33,332 nucleotides of DNA from Methanothrix sp. (lineage in GTDB: Archaea > Halobacteriota > Methanosarcinia > Methanotrichales > Methanotrichaceae): positions 1 to 33,332 of the forward strand of contig JAPKXZ010000055.1 in the NCBI GenBank assembly GCA_026394555.1, read 5' to 3'. The position numbers and the translations under genes are program-made. Every line of letters starts with the position of its first letter. The stretch's first letter is position 1. Positions 1 to 8,035 of this stretch are shown one piece after another. The notes under the pieces are model-generated. The model saw nothing but the letters and a program-made list of their open reading frames with translations. It searched no databases and had not been told where the DNA came from.

Positions 1-88
1 TCTCATGAGATTAGCAGGGTGCATCCTGATCAATATTAATGAGGAGTGGATAACGGGTAATAAGTATTTATCGATGGACGAAGAGTGA
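1..88 (+). pseudogene. 3' end of an IS256 (mutator)-family transposase, cut by the window edge
   Basis: Reading from base 2, 28 codons run to a TGA at 86-88. The peptide contains RLAGCILININEEWITGNKY, which resembles the conserved C-terminal segment of IS256/mutator-type transposases (the usual form is close to ...ILMEISEEWxTGxxYL). The 5' part lies outside the window, so it may be an intact gene or a fragment. No terminal inverted repeat is obvious in the 30 bases after the stop. Family assignment rests on this short motif. Confidence 0.6.
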
Positions 89-117
89 TAGTAGTGGGAT
101 ACAGGGCATCTAGGAAA

Positions 118-564
118 TTACAGCAATTTCGGCACACTGTCTTTGTAATTCACGTCTTCTCGGTATAATATAAGTTTTTCTAGGTCAAAATTCTCTAACT
201 TGGTGCTTTTCGAAATCCCTTTAAACCTTGATTTCTTTATCTCTATGACTAATAGGTTGTTATGGTCGTCGTTTCTTACGTGTATTATTATGTCTGGGTA
301 TACTGTAGTGGCTTCAGTATCATCAGATCTTATTTTCACTTGAGTTAATTTTTTTAAATTAAGCTTTTTGATTTTGTCATGCCTTCGATTATATTCACAA
401 TCAACATCCCAACCTTTAAATTGATCGCCCAAATAGACTGCAAGTCGATGTGAAATTGATCTTTCATTTGCATCGTTGCTCAACAAAAAAAGATCGTTTT
501 TAATTAACTCATCCAAAGAACTTCTCACTCTAGATTTGATATCTGATAATTCTAGACCGTTCAT
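118..564 (-). CDS. PD-(D/E)XK nuclease-like hypothetical protein
   Basis: A 148-residue protein. YPDIIIHV (P90-D91) followed by LLVIEIKK (E108, K110) forms a credible PD-(D/E)XK core: D, about 16 residues, then E-x-K on a hydrophobic strand. The N-terminal part has NERSISHRLAVYLG and DVDCEYNR, a pattern I associate with a family of small uncharacterised nuclease-fold proteins often found in accessory regions. The start is supported by GGGAG about 7 bases upstream of the ATG. The gene is AT-rich compared with tyrS next door and lies beside an IS256 relic, which suggests transfer. A defence or repair role is a guess; substrate unknown. Confidence 0.6.
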   Translation of the reverse strand: MNGLELSDIKSRVRSSLDELIKNDLFLLSNDANERSISHRLAVYLGDQFKGWDVDCEYNRRHDKIKKLNLKKLTQVKIRSDDTEATTVYPDIIIHVRNDDHNNLLVIEIKKSRFKGISKSTKLENFDLEKLILYREDVNYKDSVPKLL

Positions 565-610
565 AATTCTTCTCCCAGAAAAAATAGATCAAATTATGAT
601 AATAAATAAT

Positions 611-1567
611 TTACCCCATCTTCTCCCTCACCGGCGCCAGTATCTCGTTCATGCACTCTGCGCAGGCCTTCTTGAGATCCATGGGATGCATCGCACCGGA
701 GACAAAATCAGCCTCCAAAGCCTCGTAATTCTGATAAGAAACATCTCCGCCGAACTTGGCCGGTCTCTTGATGGTCATCCCTGCCTCAATCCTGGGGAAG
801 ACATGGTACTTGCATATGGCCAGCACGGGATTGTTCTCCACCACTTTAGCCGGACAAAAGGCGCTCTTGATCTTCTTCTCCACTTCCTCAGCCGGCTCGT
901 CCACAGCGATGTTGTTTCCCTTGGAGGAGGACATCTTCTCTCCATTCAGGCCGGCGATGAGAGGCGTGTGCATGCACACCGGGGCTGGAAGCCCCAGGCG
1001 GGGAAGCTCCTCACGAGCCAGCATGTGAATCTTCCTCTGATCAATGCCGCCCACTGCCAAATCGATTTTGAGGTCGGCGATGTCGATGGCTTGCATGAGC
1101 GGGTAGATCATCTGCGAGACCATGGGGTTCTCCGCACTTCTGCTCACCTCGTCCATGCTCCTCTTGGCTCGGTTGAGCGTGGTGTTCCTGGCTATCTGCA
1201 GTATCTTGAGCATGTAGTCCGGCTTGAGCTGATAGTCTGTGCCGTAGACAAACTCCGTCCTCTCCGGATCCAGGCCCAGGGCCATGAAGCAGTCCCGGTT
1301 GTAGTCGGCAATCTTTCGCACCTCTTCCAGGGTGCCCTTCTCGTTGAGGAAGGCATGCAGATCGGCCAGCAGGACCACAACGTCAAAGCCCGCCTTTTGC
1401 AGGTCCAGGAGCTTATTGACCGTGAGCATGTGGCCCAGATGCACCTTACCGCTCGTCTCGTAGCCCACGTAAGCGCGCGGCCTGCGACTCTGCTCCAAAA
1501 GGCCCTTGAGTTCGTCTACCGTCACGATCTCTTCAGTATTCCTCATCACCAGCTCAAGCTTATCCAA
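611..1567 (-). CDS. tyrS: Tyrosyl-tRNA synthetase (archaeal type)
   Basis: Class I aminoacyl-tRNA synthetase that charges tRNA-Tyr in the cytoplasm. The HIGH signature is HLGH and the KMSKS signature is KMSSSKGN; the segment AVGGIDQRKIHMLARE is typical of TyrRS, and the protein ends with the archaeal GAMHPMDLKKA region. The longest frame begins at 1627, but homology with archaeal TyrRS (MDxFExIxRNTxEI in Methanocaldococcus) starts at LDKLELVMRNTEEIV. This favours a TTG start at 1567, preceded by a GGTGGTGA ribosome-binding sequence, giving 318 residues; an ATG at 1546 is a less likely alternative. The long plus-strand frame over this gene is antisense shadow. Product certain, start probable. 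Confidence 0.93.
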   Translation of the reverse strand: MDKLELVMRNTEEIVTVDELKGLLEQSRRPRAYVGYETSGKVHLGHMLTVNKLLDLQKAGFDVVVLLADLHAFLNEKGTLEEVRKIADYNRDCFMALGLDPERTEFVYGTDYQLKPDYMLKILQIARNTTLNRAKRSMDEVSRSAENPMVSQMIYPLMQAIDIADLKIDLAVGGIDQRKIHMLAREELPRLGLPAPVCMHTPLIAGLNGEKMSSSKGNNIAVDEPAEEVEKKIKSAFCPAKVVENNPVLAICKYHVFPRIEAGMTIKRPAKFGGDVSYQNYEALEADFVSGAMHPMDLKKACAECMNEILAPVREKMG

Positions 1568-1665
1568 TGCACATTCACCACCCTCACAGAGGAATGGGGA
1601 TGTATAATGCTTTTGGTTCATGTTCATAGGAAAACAATTAATACTACCGTTGTTGATGGGCAGCC

Positions 1666-1848
1666 ATGCATAGGCGGAATTTTAGCCTGCCGCGCCCCGG
1701 CTTAAGCCGCGAGAAGAACCTGGTCCTCATACTATTGGCCATCCTGGTCGCCCTGGTTCTCTGGGGAACCTTCTGGTGGCTGATGAGAATAGTGCTCTTT
1801 GTAGTCGTAGTCTACATTATCTATCAGGTGCTCAAGCAATACGTTTAG
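1666..1848 (+). CDS. Small two-helix membrane protein, unknown
   Basis: Sixty residues: a basic N-terminus (MHRRNFSLPRPGLSREK) followed by two strongly hydrophobic segments, about residues 18-35 and 38-56, and a short tail ending KQYV. It is transcribed divergently from tyrS and convergently with mobA. No family is recognised. The hydrophobic pattern and ATG start make it a plausible real gene, but no strong ribosome-binding site is visible, so expression is uncertain. Confidence 0.5.
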   Translation: MHRRNFSLPRPGLSREKNLVLILLAILVALVLWGTFWWLMRIVLFVVVVYIIYQVLKQYV

Positions 1849-1876
1849 AAATTGGTCTCATCCCGGCTCTACCTAC

Positions 1877-2521
1877 CTACCCGAGCCTGTGATCCGGCCA
1901 GAGCGCTCTGGCCTTTTCCAGATCTTCTCTGGTATTCAGATTAAAGAAGGTGAGAAGATCGGGATCCAGTGGGCGCAGCAGATCAACAGAGACACGTCTG
2001 ACGCGTAACTCTTGTAGAGGTGCATGAATTCTGCGCTCCGCTTTTTCCATAGCCCTCTCGCAGGCCAGCAGCATTTTTTTGCGGTGGTAAACGCAGTGAA
2101 GCGGCTCGAAAAAACCATTACTCTGCACGGGAACCGCCGCGTCATAGTCCTCTTCTCCAGCCATCTCGAAGAGCCTCTCGATTACCTGAAGGTTTAAAAA
2201 CGGCAGGTCGCATCCCGTGGCGAAGGCAAAGTTCCCACGGGCGTCCTTCATCCCGGCAGAGAGGCCCGCCACCGGCCCAAATCCCGCCACGCGATCCCAG
2301 GTGAAGGTGACTTTCGGCTCCGCAGGGGCAAAATCCGAGATTATCCCTTCCAGGCGCTCGGCATGAGCCTCATCCCGGGCCACTACTACTATTTCGTCAG
2401 CCGTCCATGAGAGTTTTTCCGCAGTCCAGCAGATGAGCGGCTTTCCCTCAAACTCCAGGAGCGACTTTTCCGCTCCCAGGCGGCGGCCGTTTCCTCCGGC
2501 CAGGATCACTGCGGAGCGCAT
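1877..2521 (-). CDS. mobA: Molybdenum cofactor guanylyltransferase (MobA-like)
   Basis: Transfers GMP from GTP to molybdopterin to make the guanine dinucleotide cofactor (MGD). Methanogens use MGD in formylmethanofuran dehydrogenase and formate dehydrogenase. The N-terminus AVILAGGNGRRLGAEKSLL is the family's nucleotide-binding signature, and FATGCDLPFLN supplies the metal-binding Asp. Length (214) is normal. Its start overlaps the preceding DUF2121-like gene by 16 bases, so it is probably translated as the last gene of the glyA-folD operon. Some family members act on other nucleotides, so strict MobA function is inferred. Confidence 0.85.
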   Translation of the reverse strand: MRSAVILAGGNGRRLGAEKSLLEFEGKPLICWTAEKLSWTADEIVVVARDEAHAERLEGIISDFAPAEPKVTFTWDRVAGFGPVAGLSAGMKDARGNFAFATGCDLPFLNLQVIERLFEMAGEEDYDAAVPVQSNGFFEPLHCVYHRKKMLLACERAMEKAERRIHAPLQELRVRRVSVDLLRPLDPDLLTFFNLNTREDLEKARALWPDHRLG

Positions 2522-3150
2522 AGCCTCCAGCCGCTCTCTTTGCAGTCCTCCTGCAGAGCCTTTAGAAGGGCTGCTTTGGGATCGGACTGCTTGACAATGC
2601 TATGCAGAACGAGGTGCCCACGGCTTACCGATGCCGTACTATCCCCAGCCTTGACCAGGATACTTCTAATGAGAGCCTCGTTTACCCTTCCTCCTACCCG
2701 GCCCACCTCTTCATAGGCCAGCTTCTGAGTGATGCGGTTGCCAAATACTATGCATCCTACGCCATCCCAGGCTCTTATCTTCGCCTCACCGCCTGCGCTT
2801 TTCTCGCCTGCACCTTGCGTGGCGCCGGCATCTTCCCCGCTTGTGATGTCTACCTGCAGGCTGGCTCCTGGTGTGAGGTAAATTCTTCTGCGCCGGGAGA
2901 GCCTGGCCGATATTTCGGTGACCTCTCCCACCAGCAAATCCCCCTGCCTCCAGACCTTCTCCCTGCCGTCAGAGATCTGCAAAGTGGCGCATAGCTCCCT
3001 GGCCCTGTCTGCCAGCTCCTGATCATTTTTGATCTGCCCGGAGTAAAGCTCCTCTTCCAACTTGGGGCAAGAACCCAAAAAAGCGATGGCCCGCCGGTCG
3101 GCTCCAATTACTGCCTCCCGGCTGGCTGCCAGTGCGATGACCAGAGACAT
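2506..3150 (-). CDS. DUF2121-like archaeal protein
   Basis: A 214-residue protein beginning MSLVIALAASREAVIGADRR. This start resembles the archaeal DUF2121 family, whose N-terminus recalls the first strands of Ntn-hydrolase/proteasome subunits (inference). A Gly/Ala/Glu-rich linker around residues 105-125 separates the N-terminal part from a segment with GCIVFGNRITQKLAYEEVG. Function unknown. It lies 38 bases downstream of folD and overlaps mobA, pointing to operon membership with C1/folate and molybdopterin genes. The family name is from memory; the hypothetical status is firm. Confidence 0.65.
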   Translation of the reverse strand: MSLVIALAASREAVIGADRRAIAFLGSCPKLEEELYSGQIKNDQELADRARELCATLQISDGREKVWRQGDLLVGEVTEISARLSRRRRIYLTPGASLQVDITSGEDAGATQGAGEKSAGGEAKIRAWDGVGCIVFGNRITQKLAYEEVGRVGGRVNEALIRSILVKAGDSTASVSRGHLVLHSIVKQSDPKAALLKALQEDCKESGWRLCAPQ

Positions 3151-3188
3151 ATCAATTCCTCTTCATTTATTTTCGCTGCATTTTATGC

Positions 3189-4028
3189 TTACTTGGCCTG
3201 GCTCTCCGTCGCCAAAACCGTCTGGGTAAGCAGCATGGCCACCGTGAGCGGTCCTACCCCGCCCGGAACTGGGGTTATGGCCGAAGCAATATCCTTTACG
3301 GCATCGTAGTCCACATCGCCCACCGTCTTATCTCCTACCCGGTTGATGCCCACATCAAAGACAATGGCCCCTGGCCGGACCATCTCCTTCTTGATCAGGG
3401 CCGGAACACCGGCTGCTACTACCAATATCTCAGCATCTCTGGTGTGCTCGGCCAGATCTTTGGTAAAGACGTGGCAGACCTGCACCGTAGCATTGCGGCT
3501 GAGCAGCATGGCAGCCAGAGGCTTTCCTACTACGTTGCTGTGGCCCACAATCACCGCCTCAGCCCCCTCCAGCTTCTTGCCCAATCGCTCCAGGGCATAG
3601 ATGATGCCCCTCGGTGTGCAGGGCACGAGGCGCTCCGCGCCCAGAAGAAGGGCGCCCATGTTCACAGGATGAAATCCGTCCACATCCTTCTCAGGCATTA
3701 TGCTCATCATGGCCCTCTGCGGGCTCTGGCCTCCGGGCAGCGGCAGTTGCAGGAGAATGCCGTTTATGTCCGGACGGTCGTTCAGCTCCAATATTCTGGC
3801 TATGAGCTCTTCTTCAGAGCTGTTCTCGGGAAGCACCACATTCTCGGATCGAATGCCTACTCTGGTGCAGGCGGAATGTTTGAGCCGAATGTACATCTCT
3901 GAGGCAGGATTTTCACCCACCAGCACCGTGGCCAGGCCCGGCACAATTGCCCTCTCGGCCAGCTTTTTTACCCTTCGGGCCGTCTCGACCTCAACCTCTG
4001 CCGCCAGAGCTTTTCCATCGATTATCAT
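3189..4028 (-). CDS. folD: Bifunctional methylene-tetrahydrofolate dehydrogenase/cyclohydrolase FolD
   Basis: Interconverts methylene-, methenyl- and formyl-tetrahydrofolate. Visible motifs: [15 protein letters not shown] (catalytic-Lys region), [33 protein letters not shown] (dinucleotide-binding loop) and [15 protein letters not shown] near the C-terminus. A start at 4061 is possible, but the conserved N-terminus MIIDGKALA begins at 4028, where ATG overlaps the glyA stop as ATGA; 279 residues is normal. With GlyA next door it would supply folate-bound C1 units for biosynthesis, separate from the methanopterin pathway of methanogenesis, as described for Methanosarcina barkeri. Confidence 0.94.
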   Translation of the reverse strand: MIIDGKALAAEVEVETARRVKKLAERAIVPGLATVLVGENPASEMYIRLKHSACTRVGIRSENVVLPENSSEEELIARILELNDRPDINGILLQLPLPGGQSPQRAMMSIMPEKDVDGFHPVNMGALLLGAERLVPCTPRGIIYALERLGKKLEGAEAVIVGHSNVVGKPLAAMLLSRNATVQVCHVFTKDLAEHTRDAEILVVAAGVPALIKKEMVRPGAIVFDVGINRVGDKTVGDVDYDAVKDIASAITPVPGGVGPLTVAMLLTQTVLATESQAK

Positions 4029-5272
4029 GCCAGGTCCGGATAGAGCGGGAACTGCCCGCACAGCTCTCTGGCCTGTCTGCGAACGTCGGCTATCGTCTCT
4101 TCGTTCGTAATGTTGCGAATCACAGAGGTGATCATGTCGGCGATCTGCACCATTTGCAACTCTTTCATGCCCCTGGTGGTCATGGCAGGTGTGCCGATGC
4201 GAATGCCGCTGGTGACGAATGGCGTGGCCGGATCAAAGGGTATCATATTCTTGTTCAGGGTTATGCCCGCCCTCTCCAGGGTTTCGTCGGCCACTTTACC
4301 GGTTATGCCTTCTTTGATCAGCTTGACCATCATGAGGTGGTTGTCCGTGCCGCCTGAGACCAGATCAAATTTGTTTTCCAGAAGCCGGTCCGCCAGGACA
4401 CGAGCATTCTTGACCACCTGGAACTGGTACTCCTTGAACTCGGGTGCCAGTGCCTCCTTGAAGGCCACCGCTTTTGCGGCTATGGCATGCATAAAAGGCC
4501 CGCCCTGAGTGCCCGGGAAGACGGATCTATCTACGGCAGCAGCAAGCTCCTCTTTACAAATGATCAAAGCGCCCCTTGGCCCGCGCAGGGTCTTATGAGT
4601 AGTAGTGGTAACGATATCCGAGTAGGGGACGGGTGAGGGATGCGCGCCCACGGCACACAGGCCCGCGATGTGAGCGATGTCGGCCATGACCTTTGCTCCT
4701 ACCTCGTCGGCAATCTCGCGGACGACCTTGAAGTCTATGGTCCGAGGATAGCTGGAGGCGCCCACCACTATGAGCTGAGGCTTGTTCTTTCTGGCAATGG
4801 CCGCCATCTCGGAGTAGTCGAGCATCTCTGTCTCGGGCGAGACGCTGTAAGGCACGATTTTGTACATCTTGCCCGAGAAGTTAACCGGGCTGCCGTGCGA
4901 GAGGTGGCCGCCGTGGGCCAGGTTCATGCCCATGATGGTGTCGCCAAGTTTGAGCACGGAAAAGTAAGCGGCCATGTTGGCCTGGGTGCCGCTCACCGGC
5001 TGCACATTGACATGCTCTGCGCCGGCAAAGAGCTTCTTGCAGCGCTCGCGAGCCAGATTCTCTGCCACGTCCACACAAGCCGTGCCGCGGTAGTAGCGTT
5101 TGCCTGGGTAGCCTTCCGCATACTTGTTGGTCATGACGCAGCCCTGGGCTTCCATGACGGCTCTACTTGCGAAGTTCTCAGAGGCGATCAGAATTATGTT
5201 ATTTCGCTGCCGCTCCAGCTCAGCCTGGATCGCGGCTGCGATTTCGGGATCTTCAACGCTTAAAGGCTTCAA
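4025..5272 (-). CDS. glyA: Serine hydroxymethyltransferase
   Basis: PLP enzyme that converts serine and tetrahydropterin to glycine and the methylene-carrier. The PLP-lysine motif is [13 protein letters not shown]. Other family signatures are [47 protein letters not shown] and [10 protein letters not shown]. Length 415 is typical. It is the first gene of a minus-strand operon with folD (4-base overlap), the DUF2121-like gene and mobA. Direct coupling to folD suggests that tetrahydrofolate is the acceptor, although some archaeal enzymes use tetrahydromethanopterin. Confidence 0.96.
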   Translation of the reverse strand: MKPLSVEDPEIAAAIQAELERQRNNIILIASENFASRAVMEAQGCVMTNKYAEGYPGKRYYRGTACVDVAENLARERCKKLFAGAEHVNVQPVSGTQANMAAYFSVLKLGDTIMGMNLAHGGHLSHGSPVNFSGKMYKIVPYSVSPETEMLDYSEMAAIARKNKPQLIVVGASSYPRTIDFKVVREIADEVGAKVMADIAHIAGLCAVGAHPSPVPYSDIVTTTTHKTLRGPRGALIICKEELAAAVDRSVFPGTQGGPFMHAIAAKAVAFKEALAPEFKEYQFQVVKNARVLADRLLENKFDLVSGGTDNHLMMVKLIKEGITGKVADETLERAGITLNKNMIPFDPATPFVTSGIRIGTPAMTTRGMKELQMVQIADMITSVIRNITNEETIADVRRQARELCGQFPLYPDLA

Positions 5273-5398
5273 TCAAATCACCGGTATATCATATCAGGAT
5301 TGGAGGAGATGCAATGAGGAGAGCAAAATAGATTATGGTGGTAAACTTATTTTGTAGAAACCATAACTCTTTATTAGTTGCAGTTTTAAGGACATGAG

Positions 5399-5851
5399 AT
5401 GCTAAAGCGTGCCAGGATTATTGCCGATTACCAGTTTGGTAGAGGTGCAGGCGAGGCCCTTTTTCTTGATGACACGACCTACAGCCTCTCCAAAACGCGC
5501 CGGCTCAGGTACCTCTACTCGGGAAAGGAGAGGATCGTCACAGTTCGGGCCAGCGATAACCTCTTGACGCTCAGCATGATGGGCGCAAGACGACTGCACG
5601 CCCGGTTCGAAAGCCCTCGTCTACGAGTTGTGGCCTCGGAGGATGCCGCGCCCTTCGTCGCCAAAGGCGGTAACCTCTTCGCCAAGCACGTTTTAAGTGT
5701 GGATGAGGAGATTCGAGCCGGGGAAGAGGTGCTGGTTGTGGACTCTCAGGATCAGCTGCTGGCCACGGGAACAGCCGTGCTCGCGCCAGAGGAGATGCTG
5801 CAAATCAAGCGTGGCATCGCGGTGGCTGCCAGAAAGGCCGCCGAGCACTGA
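5399..5851 (+). CDS. PUA-domain RNA-binding protein
   Basis: A 150-residue protein. The C-terminal half (about 70-145) has the PUA pattern: RLRVVASEDAAPFVAKGGNLFAKHV, then a strand turn with AGEEVLVVD, then LLATGTAVL. The N-terminal half resembles the domain found before PUA in archaeosine tRNA-guanine transglycosylase-related proteins. Such archaeal proteins are thought to bind tRNA or rRNA; no catalytic motif is visible here. The start is supported by AAGGA upstream of the ATG. It faces away from glyA and converges with the nifS-like gene. Exact role unknown. Confidence 0.75.
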   Translation: MLKRARIIADYQFGRGAGEALFLDDTTYSLSKTRRLRYLYSGKERIVTVRASDNLLTLSMMGARRLHARFESPRLRVVASEDAAPFVAKGGNLFAKHVLSVDEEIRAGEEVLVVDSQDQLLATGTAVLAPEEMLQIKRGIAVAARKAAEH

Positions 5852-5871
5852 TCAGACAGCATTCTCCATTA

Positions 5872-7032
5872 TCACTTTCTTCCCAGGGCAGATATGCCTC
5901 TGAACCTCTCCACCGCTTCCGCGATGCATTCGGCCACATAGTCTACCTCTTCCGTTGTGTTCGAGCGGCCCATGGTGATTCTCAGGGAGCCGTGGCACTC
6001 TTCCGGCTGCAGGCCCAAAGAGAGCAGCACGTGGCTGGGCTGCAGTTTGTGCGAGGAGCAGGCGGATCCCGTGGAGACGGCTATGCCTTTGGAGTCGAGG
6101 AAAAGCAGCAGCGATTCGCCTTCCACATATTTGAAGCCGAAATTCAGGCTTCCGGGAAGCCTTCCCTTCATGGTTCCATTGATCCAGGCATCTTTGACCT
6201 TTCCCAGGACCAGCCCCGCCAGCCGGTCCCGCAGCTTTGTCAGCCTCTGCCCCTCCGCGGCCATGCCTTCACAGCACAGCTCTGCCGCTTTGGCCAGGCC
6301 GACGATGCCCGCCACATTCTCCGTTCCTGAGCGCAGGCCTCTTTCGTGCCCGCCGCCCTGGACGATGCTCTCCAGTTTTGTGCCCTTGCGAATGTAGAGT
6401 GCTCCCACGCCCTTGGGCCCGTAGAGCTTGTGGGCGGAAAGAGAGAGCAGATCGACACCAAGGGCGTTTACATCGGTGGGAATCTTGCCCACGCTCTGCA
6501 CGGCATCAGTATGCAGGTAAATGTCCTTCTCCGCGGCCAGTTTGCCGATCTCCTCCAGCGACTGGATGGTTCCTATCTCGTTGTTGGCGTGCATGACCGA
6601 GATGAGAATGGTGTCAGGGCGAATGGCCGCCTCCAGGACAGCCAGGTCCACCAGTCCCTCGCTCGTCACGGGCAGGTAGGTGACGGCAAAGCCCTCCTTT
6701 TCCAGTTTGCGGCAGGTTTCCAGGATGGCAGGATGCTCGACGTTGGTCGTGATAATATGTTTGCCCTTATCCTTATTGCGTCGCGCTATGCCTTTTAGGG
6801 CTAAATTGTCGGACTCTGTGCCCCCCGAAGTGAAGATGATCTCCTCCGGCATCGCCCCCAGGAGTTTTGCCACCTTCTCTCGGGATTCTTCCAGAGCCTC
6901 TTTTGCCTCCAGGCCAAAGCTATGCAGGCTGGAGGCATTGCCGAACTTATCGGAAAGGTAGGGCAGCATGGCCTGCAAGACCTGCGCTGCCACGGGAGTG
7001 GTGGCAGAGTGATCCATGTAAATACGCTTCAT
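5872..7032 (-). CDS. nifS: Cysteine desulfurase (NifS/IscS family)
   Basis: PLP enzyme releasing sulfur from cysteine as an enzyme persulfide for Fe-S cluster and thio-cofactor synthesis. Motifs: N-terminal YMDHSATTPV, FTSGGTESDNLALKG, NVEHPAILET, SVMHANNEIGTIQ, PLP-lysine LSAHKLYGPKGVGALYI and active-site cysteine STGSACSSHK with downstream RITMGR. Length 386 is typical of the NifS group. No IscU/NifU scaffold gene is adjacent. Fe-S-rich proteins are abundant in the window (17-22 kb), which fits a housekeeping sulfur-donor role. The choice of nifS over iscS as a name is by custom. Confidence 0.94.
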   Translation of the reverse strand: MKRIYMDHSATTPVAAQVLQAMLPYLSDKFGNASSLHSFGLEAKEALEESREKVAKLLGAMPEEIIFTSGGTESDNLALKGIARRNKDKGKHIITTNVEHPAILETCRKLEKEGFAVTYLPVTSEGLVDLAVLEAAIRPDTILISVMHANNEIGTIQSLEEIGKLAAEKDIYLHTDAVQSVGKIPTDVNALGVDLLSLSAHKLYGPKGVGALYIRKGTKLESIVQGGGHERGLRSGTENVAGIVGLAKAAELCCEGMAAEGQRLTKLRDRLAGLVLGKVKDAWINGTMKGRLPGSLNFGFKYVEGESLLLFLDSKGIAVSTGSACSSHKLQPSHVLLSLGLQPEECHGSLRITMGRSNTTEEVDYVAECIAEAVERFRGISALGRK

Positions 7033-7115
7033 CGCTGAGAAATATGGGATGCTAGGGTAAATAGATGGCGAACTTGTAAGAAACTATAAGTATGCAGCAA
7101 AAGGACGGGAAAATC

Positions 7116-7364
7116 ATGAATCTGTCCATCCCATTATTTTCAACGCCGCTATTGATTGCCGCGGCGCTCATTGCTCTCGGCTTCATAACCTATCTCTTCT
7201 CGGCCCGGCTTGGTGTGATTCTCCTGGGCGCTGGCAGCGTGATCATGGGCGCGGTGGTCATATTCGATCTGCCCAACGGCATGGGACTGCAAAGCCTGGT
7301 GCTCTTCGGAATGACTGTACTGGTGGGCGGATGGATGATGTATGTGGGAGTGAAGAACGGGTAA
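7116..7364 (+). CDS. Small membrane protein, unknown
   Basis: An 82-residue protein, almost entirely hydrophobic, with about three membrane segments: near the N-terminus, a glycine-rich middle segment, and LVLFGMTVLVGGWMMYVGV at the end. An in-frame ATG at 7092 would add eight polar residues (MQQKDGKI). I prefer 7116 because the protein then starts at the hydrophobic stretch and GGACGGG lies upstream. No family recognised. It is divergent from the nifS-like gene and precedes tRNA-Pro. Confidence 0.5.
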   Translation: MNLSIPLFSTPLLIAAALIALGFITYLFSARLGVILLGAGSVIMGAVVIFDLPNGMGLQSLVLFGMTVLVGGWMMYVGVKNG

Positions 7365-7427
7365 TAGTTCGATAGCAATCAGGCTCAGGGAGGAGGCAAA
7401 GCCATGCCCGCGGGCCATGGGAAATCC

Positions 7428-7433
7428 TTATAT
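7428..7433 (+). promoter_or_regulatory. TATA box of tRNA-Pro
   Basis: TTATAT lies about 31 bases upstream of the first tRNA base, preceded by purine-rich GGAAATCC that could serve as a BRE. The spacing fits archaeal transcription initiation a few bases before the mature 5' end. Confidence 0.5.
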
Positions 7434-7463
7434 GCCACCTCTGCATCCTAGGGTGCGCCATGC

Positions 7464-7536
7464 GGGGCCATAGGGTAGCCTGGTATCCTACAGGACTGGG
7501 GGTCCTGTGACCGGCGTTCAAATCGCCGTGGCCCCA
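7464..7536 (+). tRNA. tRNA-Pro (anticodon GGG)
   Basis: A full cloverleaf can be folded by eye. The acceptor stem GGGGCCA (7464-7470) pairs with TGGCCCC (7529-7535), with discriminator A at 7536. The D-arm is GGGTAGCCTGGTATCC. The anticodon stem CAGGA/TCCTG encloses loop CTGGGGG, placing anticodon GGG at 7498-7500. The T-stem CGGCG/CGCCG encloses TTCAAAT. The 3' CCA is not encoded, so it must be added after transcription. No intron is seen. Confidence 0.93.
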
Positions 7537-7846
7537 TTAAAGTGCTTTTCTGATGCTGATTTAGGATGTATCGCTTTCTTCATTCTTTGGCTACGATATG
7601 GTATCTATAATATATAATCTTTAATTTACAAATTCAAGAAGGGCAGTTAAATCTGAGAGTTTATTGAAATATACGCCGTTCAGCGAAGTGGACCGAATTT
7701 ACATAATTGAATAAACTTTAGTGATTGAATGTATACTATTTAATGTTTCATATTCTGTTATTTTGTCTAATTGTTCTTGCATAAAGTAATTCAATCTACA
7801 TACTATAAGAATAAACTAATCTCATAGCATAACCAATGCAAAATAT
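7537..7846. other. AT-rich intergenic stretch, no gene seen
   Basis: About 310 bases after tRNA-Pro, strongly AT-rich and stop-dense on both strands. I see no RNA gene or clear element end. It marks the start of an accessory island that runs to about 10450, since placement next to a tRNA gene is a common insertion context. No duplicated tRNA 3' end (att site) was spotted. Confidence 0.4.
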
Positions 7847-7987
7847 ATGCAGCACATAACTATAGAAGGAGAAGAATTATCTTTGCTTCGCGGACATGTA
7901 GCGCAGCTCACCCAAAGCATAAGCCAATTTGCACTCAAGCCCGGAGAAGAAGAGACCAAGAAAAAAGGATGGTGGCATTTTTGGTAA
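7847..7987 (+). CDS. 46-residue protein with Trp-rich tail (KKKGWWHFW)
   Basis: ATG to TAA gives 46 residues: an amphipathic, Glu/Leu/Gln-rich N-terminal part (ITIEGEELSLLRGHVAQL) likely to form a helix or coiled coil, a charged linker, and the tail KKKGWWHFW. Similar helix-plus-WW-tail endings occur at the C-terminus of some small HTH/plasmid- or phage-type proteins, so this may be a truncated remnant or a stand-alone peptide. A second, degenerate copy of the tail lies at 8892-8933 beyond the next gene. No family is assigned and no good ribosome-binding site is seen. Confidence 0.4.
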   Translation: MQHITIEGEELSLLRGHVAQLTQSISQFALKPGEEETKKKGWWHFW

Positions 7988-8035
7988 TACACCTTAAATA
8001 GTTGAACCAGTATCCTATTAAAAATTATAGGAGGG

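Noticed and set aside
476-1705. 409-residue plus-strand ORF
   Set aside because: It lies antisense to tyrS, whose frame carries all TyrRS motifs; the reverse frame is open only because of codon bias.
3444-5263. Several plus-strand ORFs of 130-207 residues over folD and glyA
   Set aside because: Antisense shadows of strongly conserved genes with no recognisable motifs of their own.
7428-7536. tRNA-linked integration site (att) for the AT-rich island
   Set aside because: No duplicate of the tRNA-Pro 3' end was found downstream and no integrase gene lies in the island.
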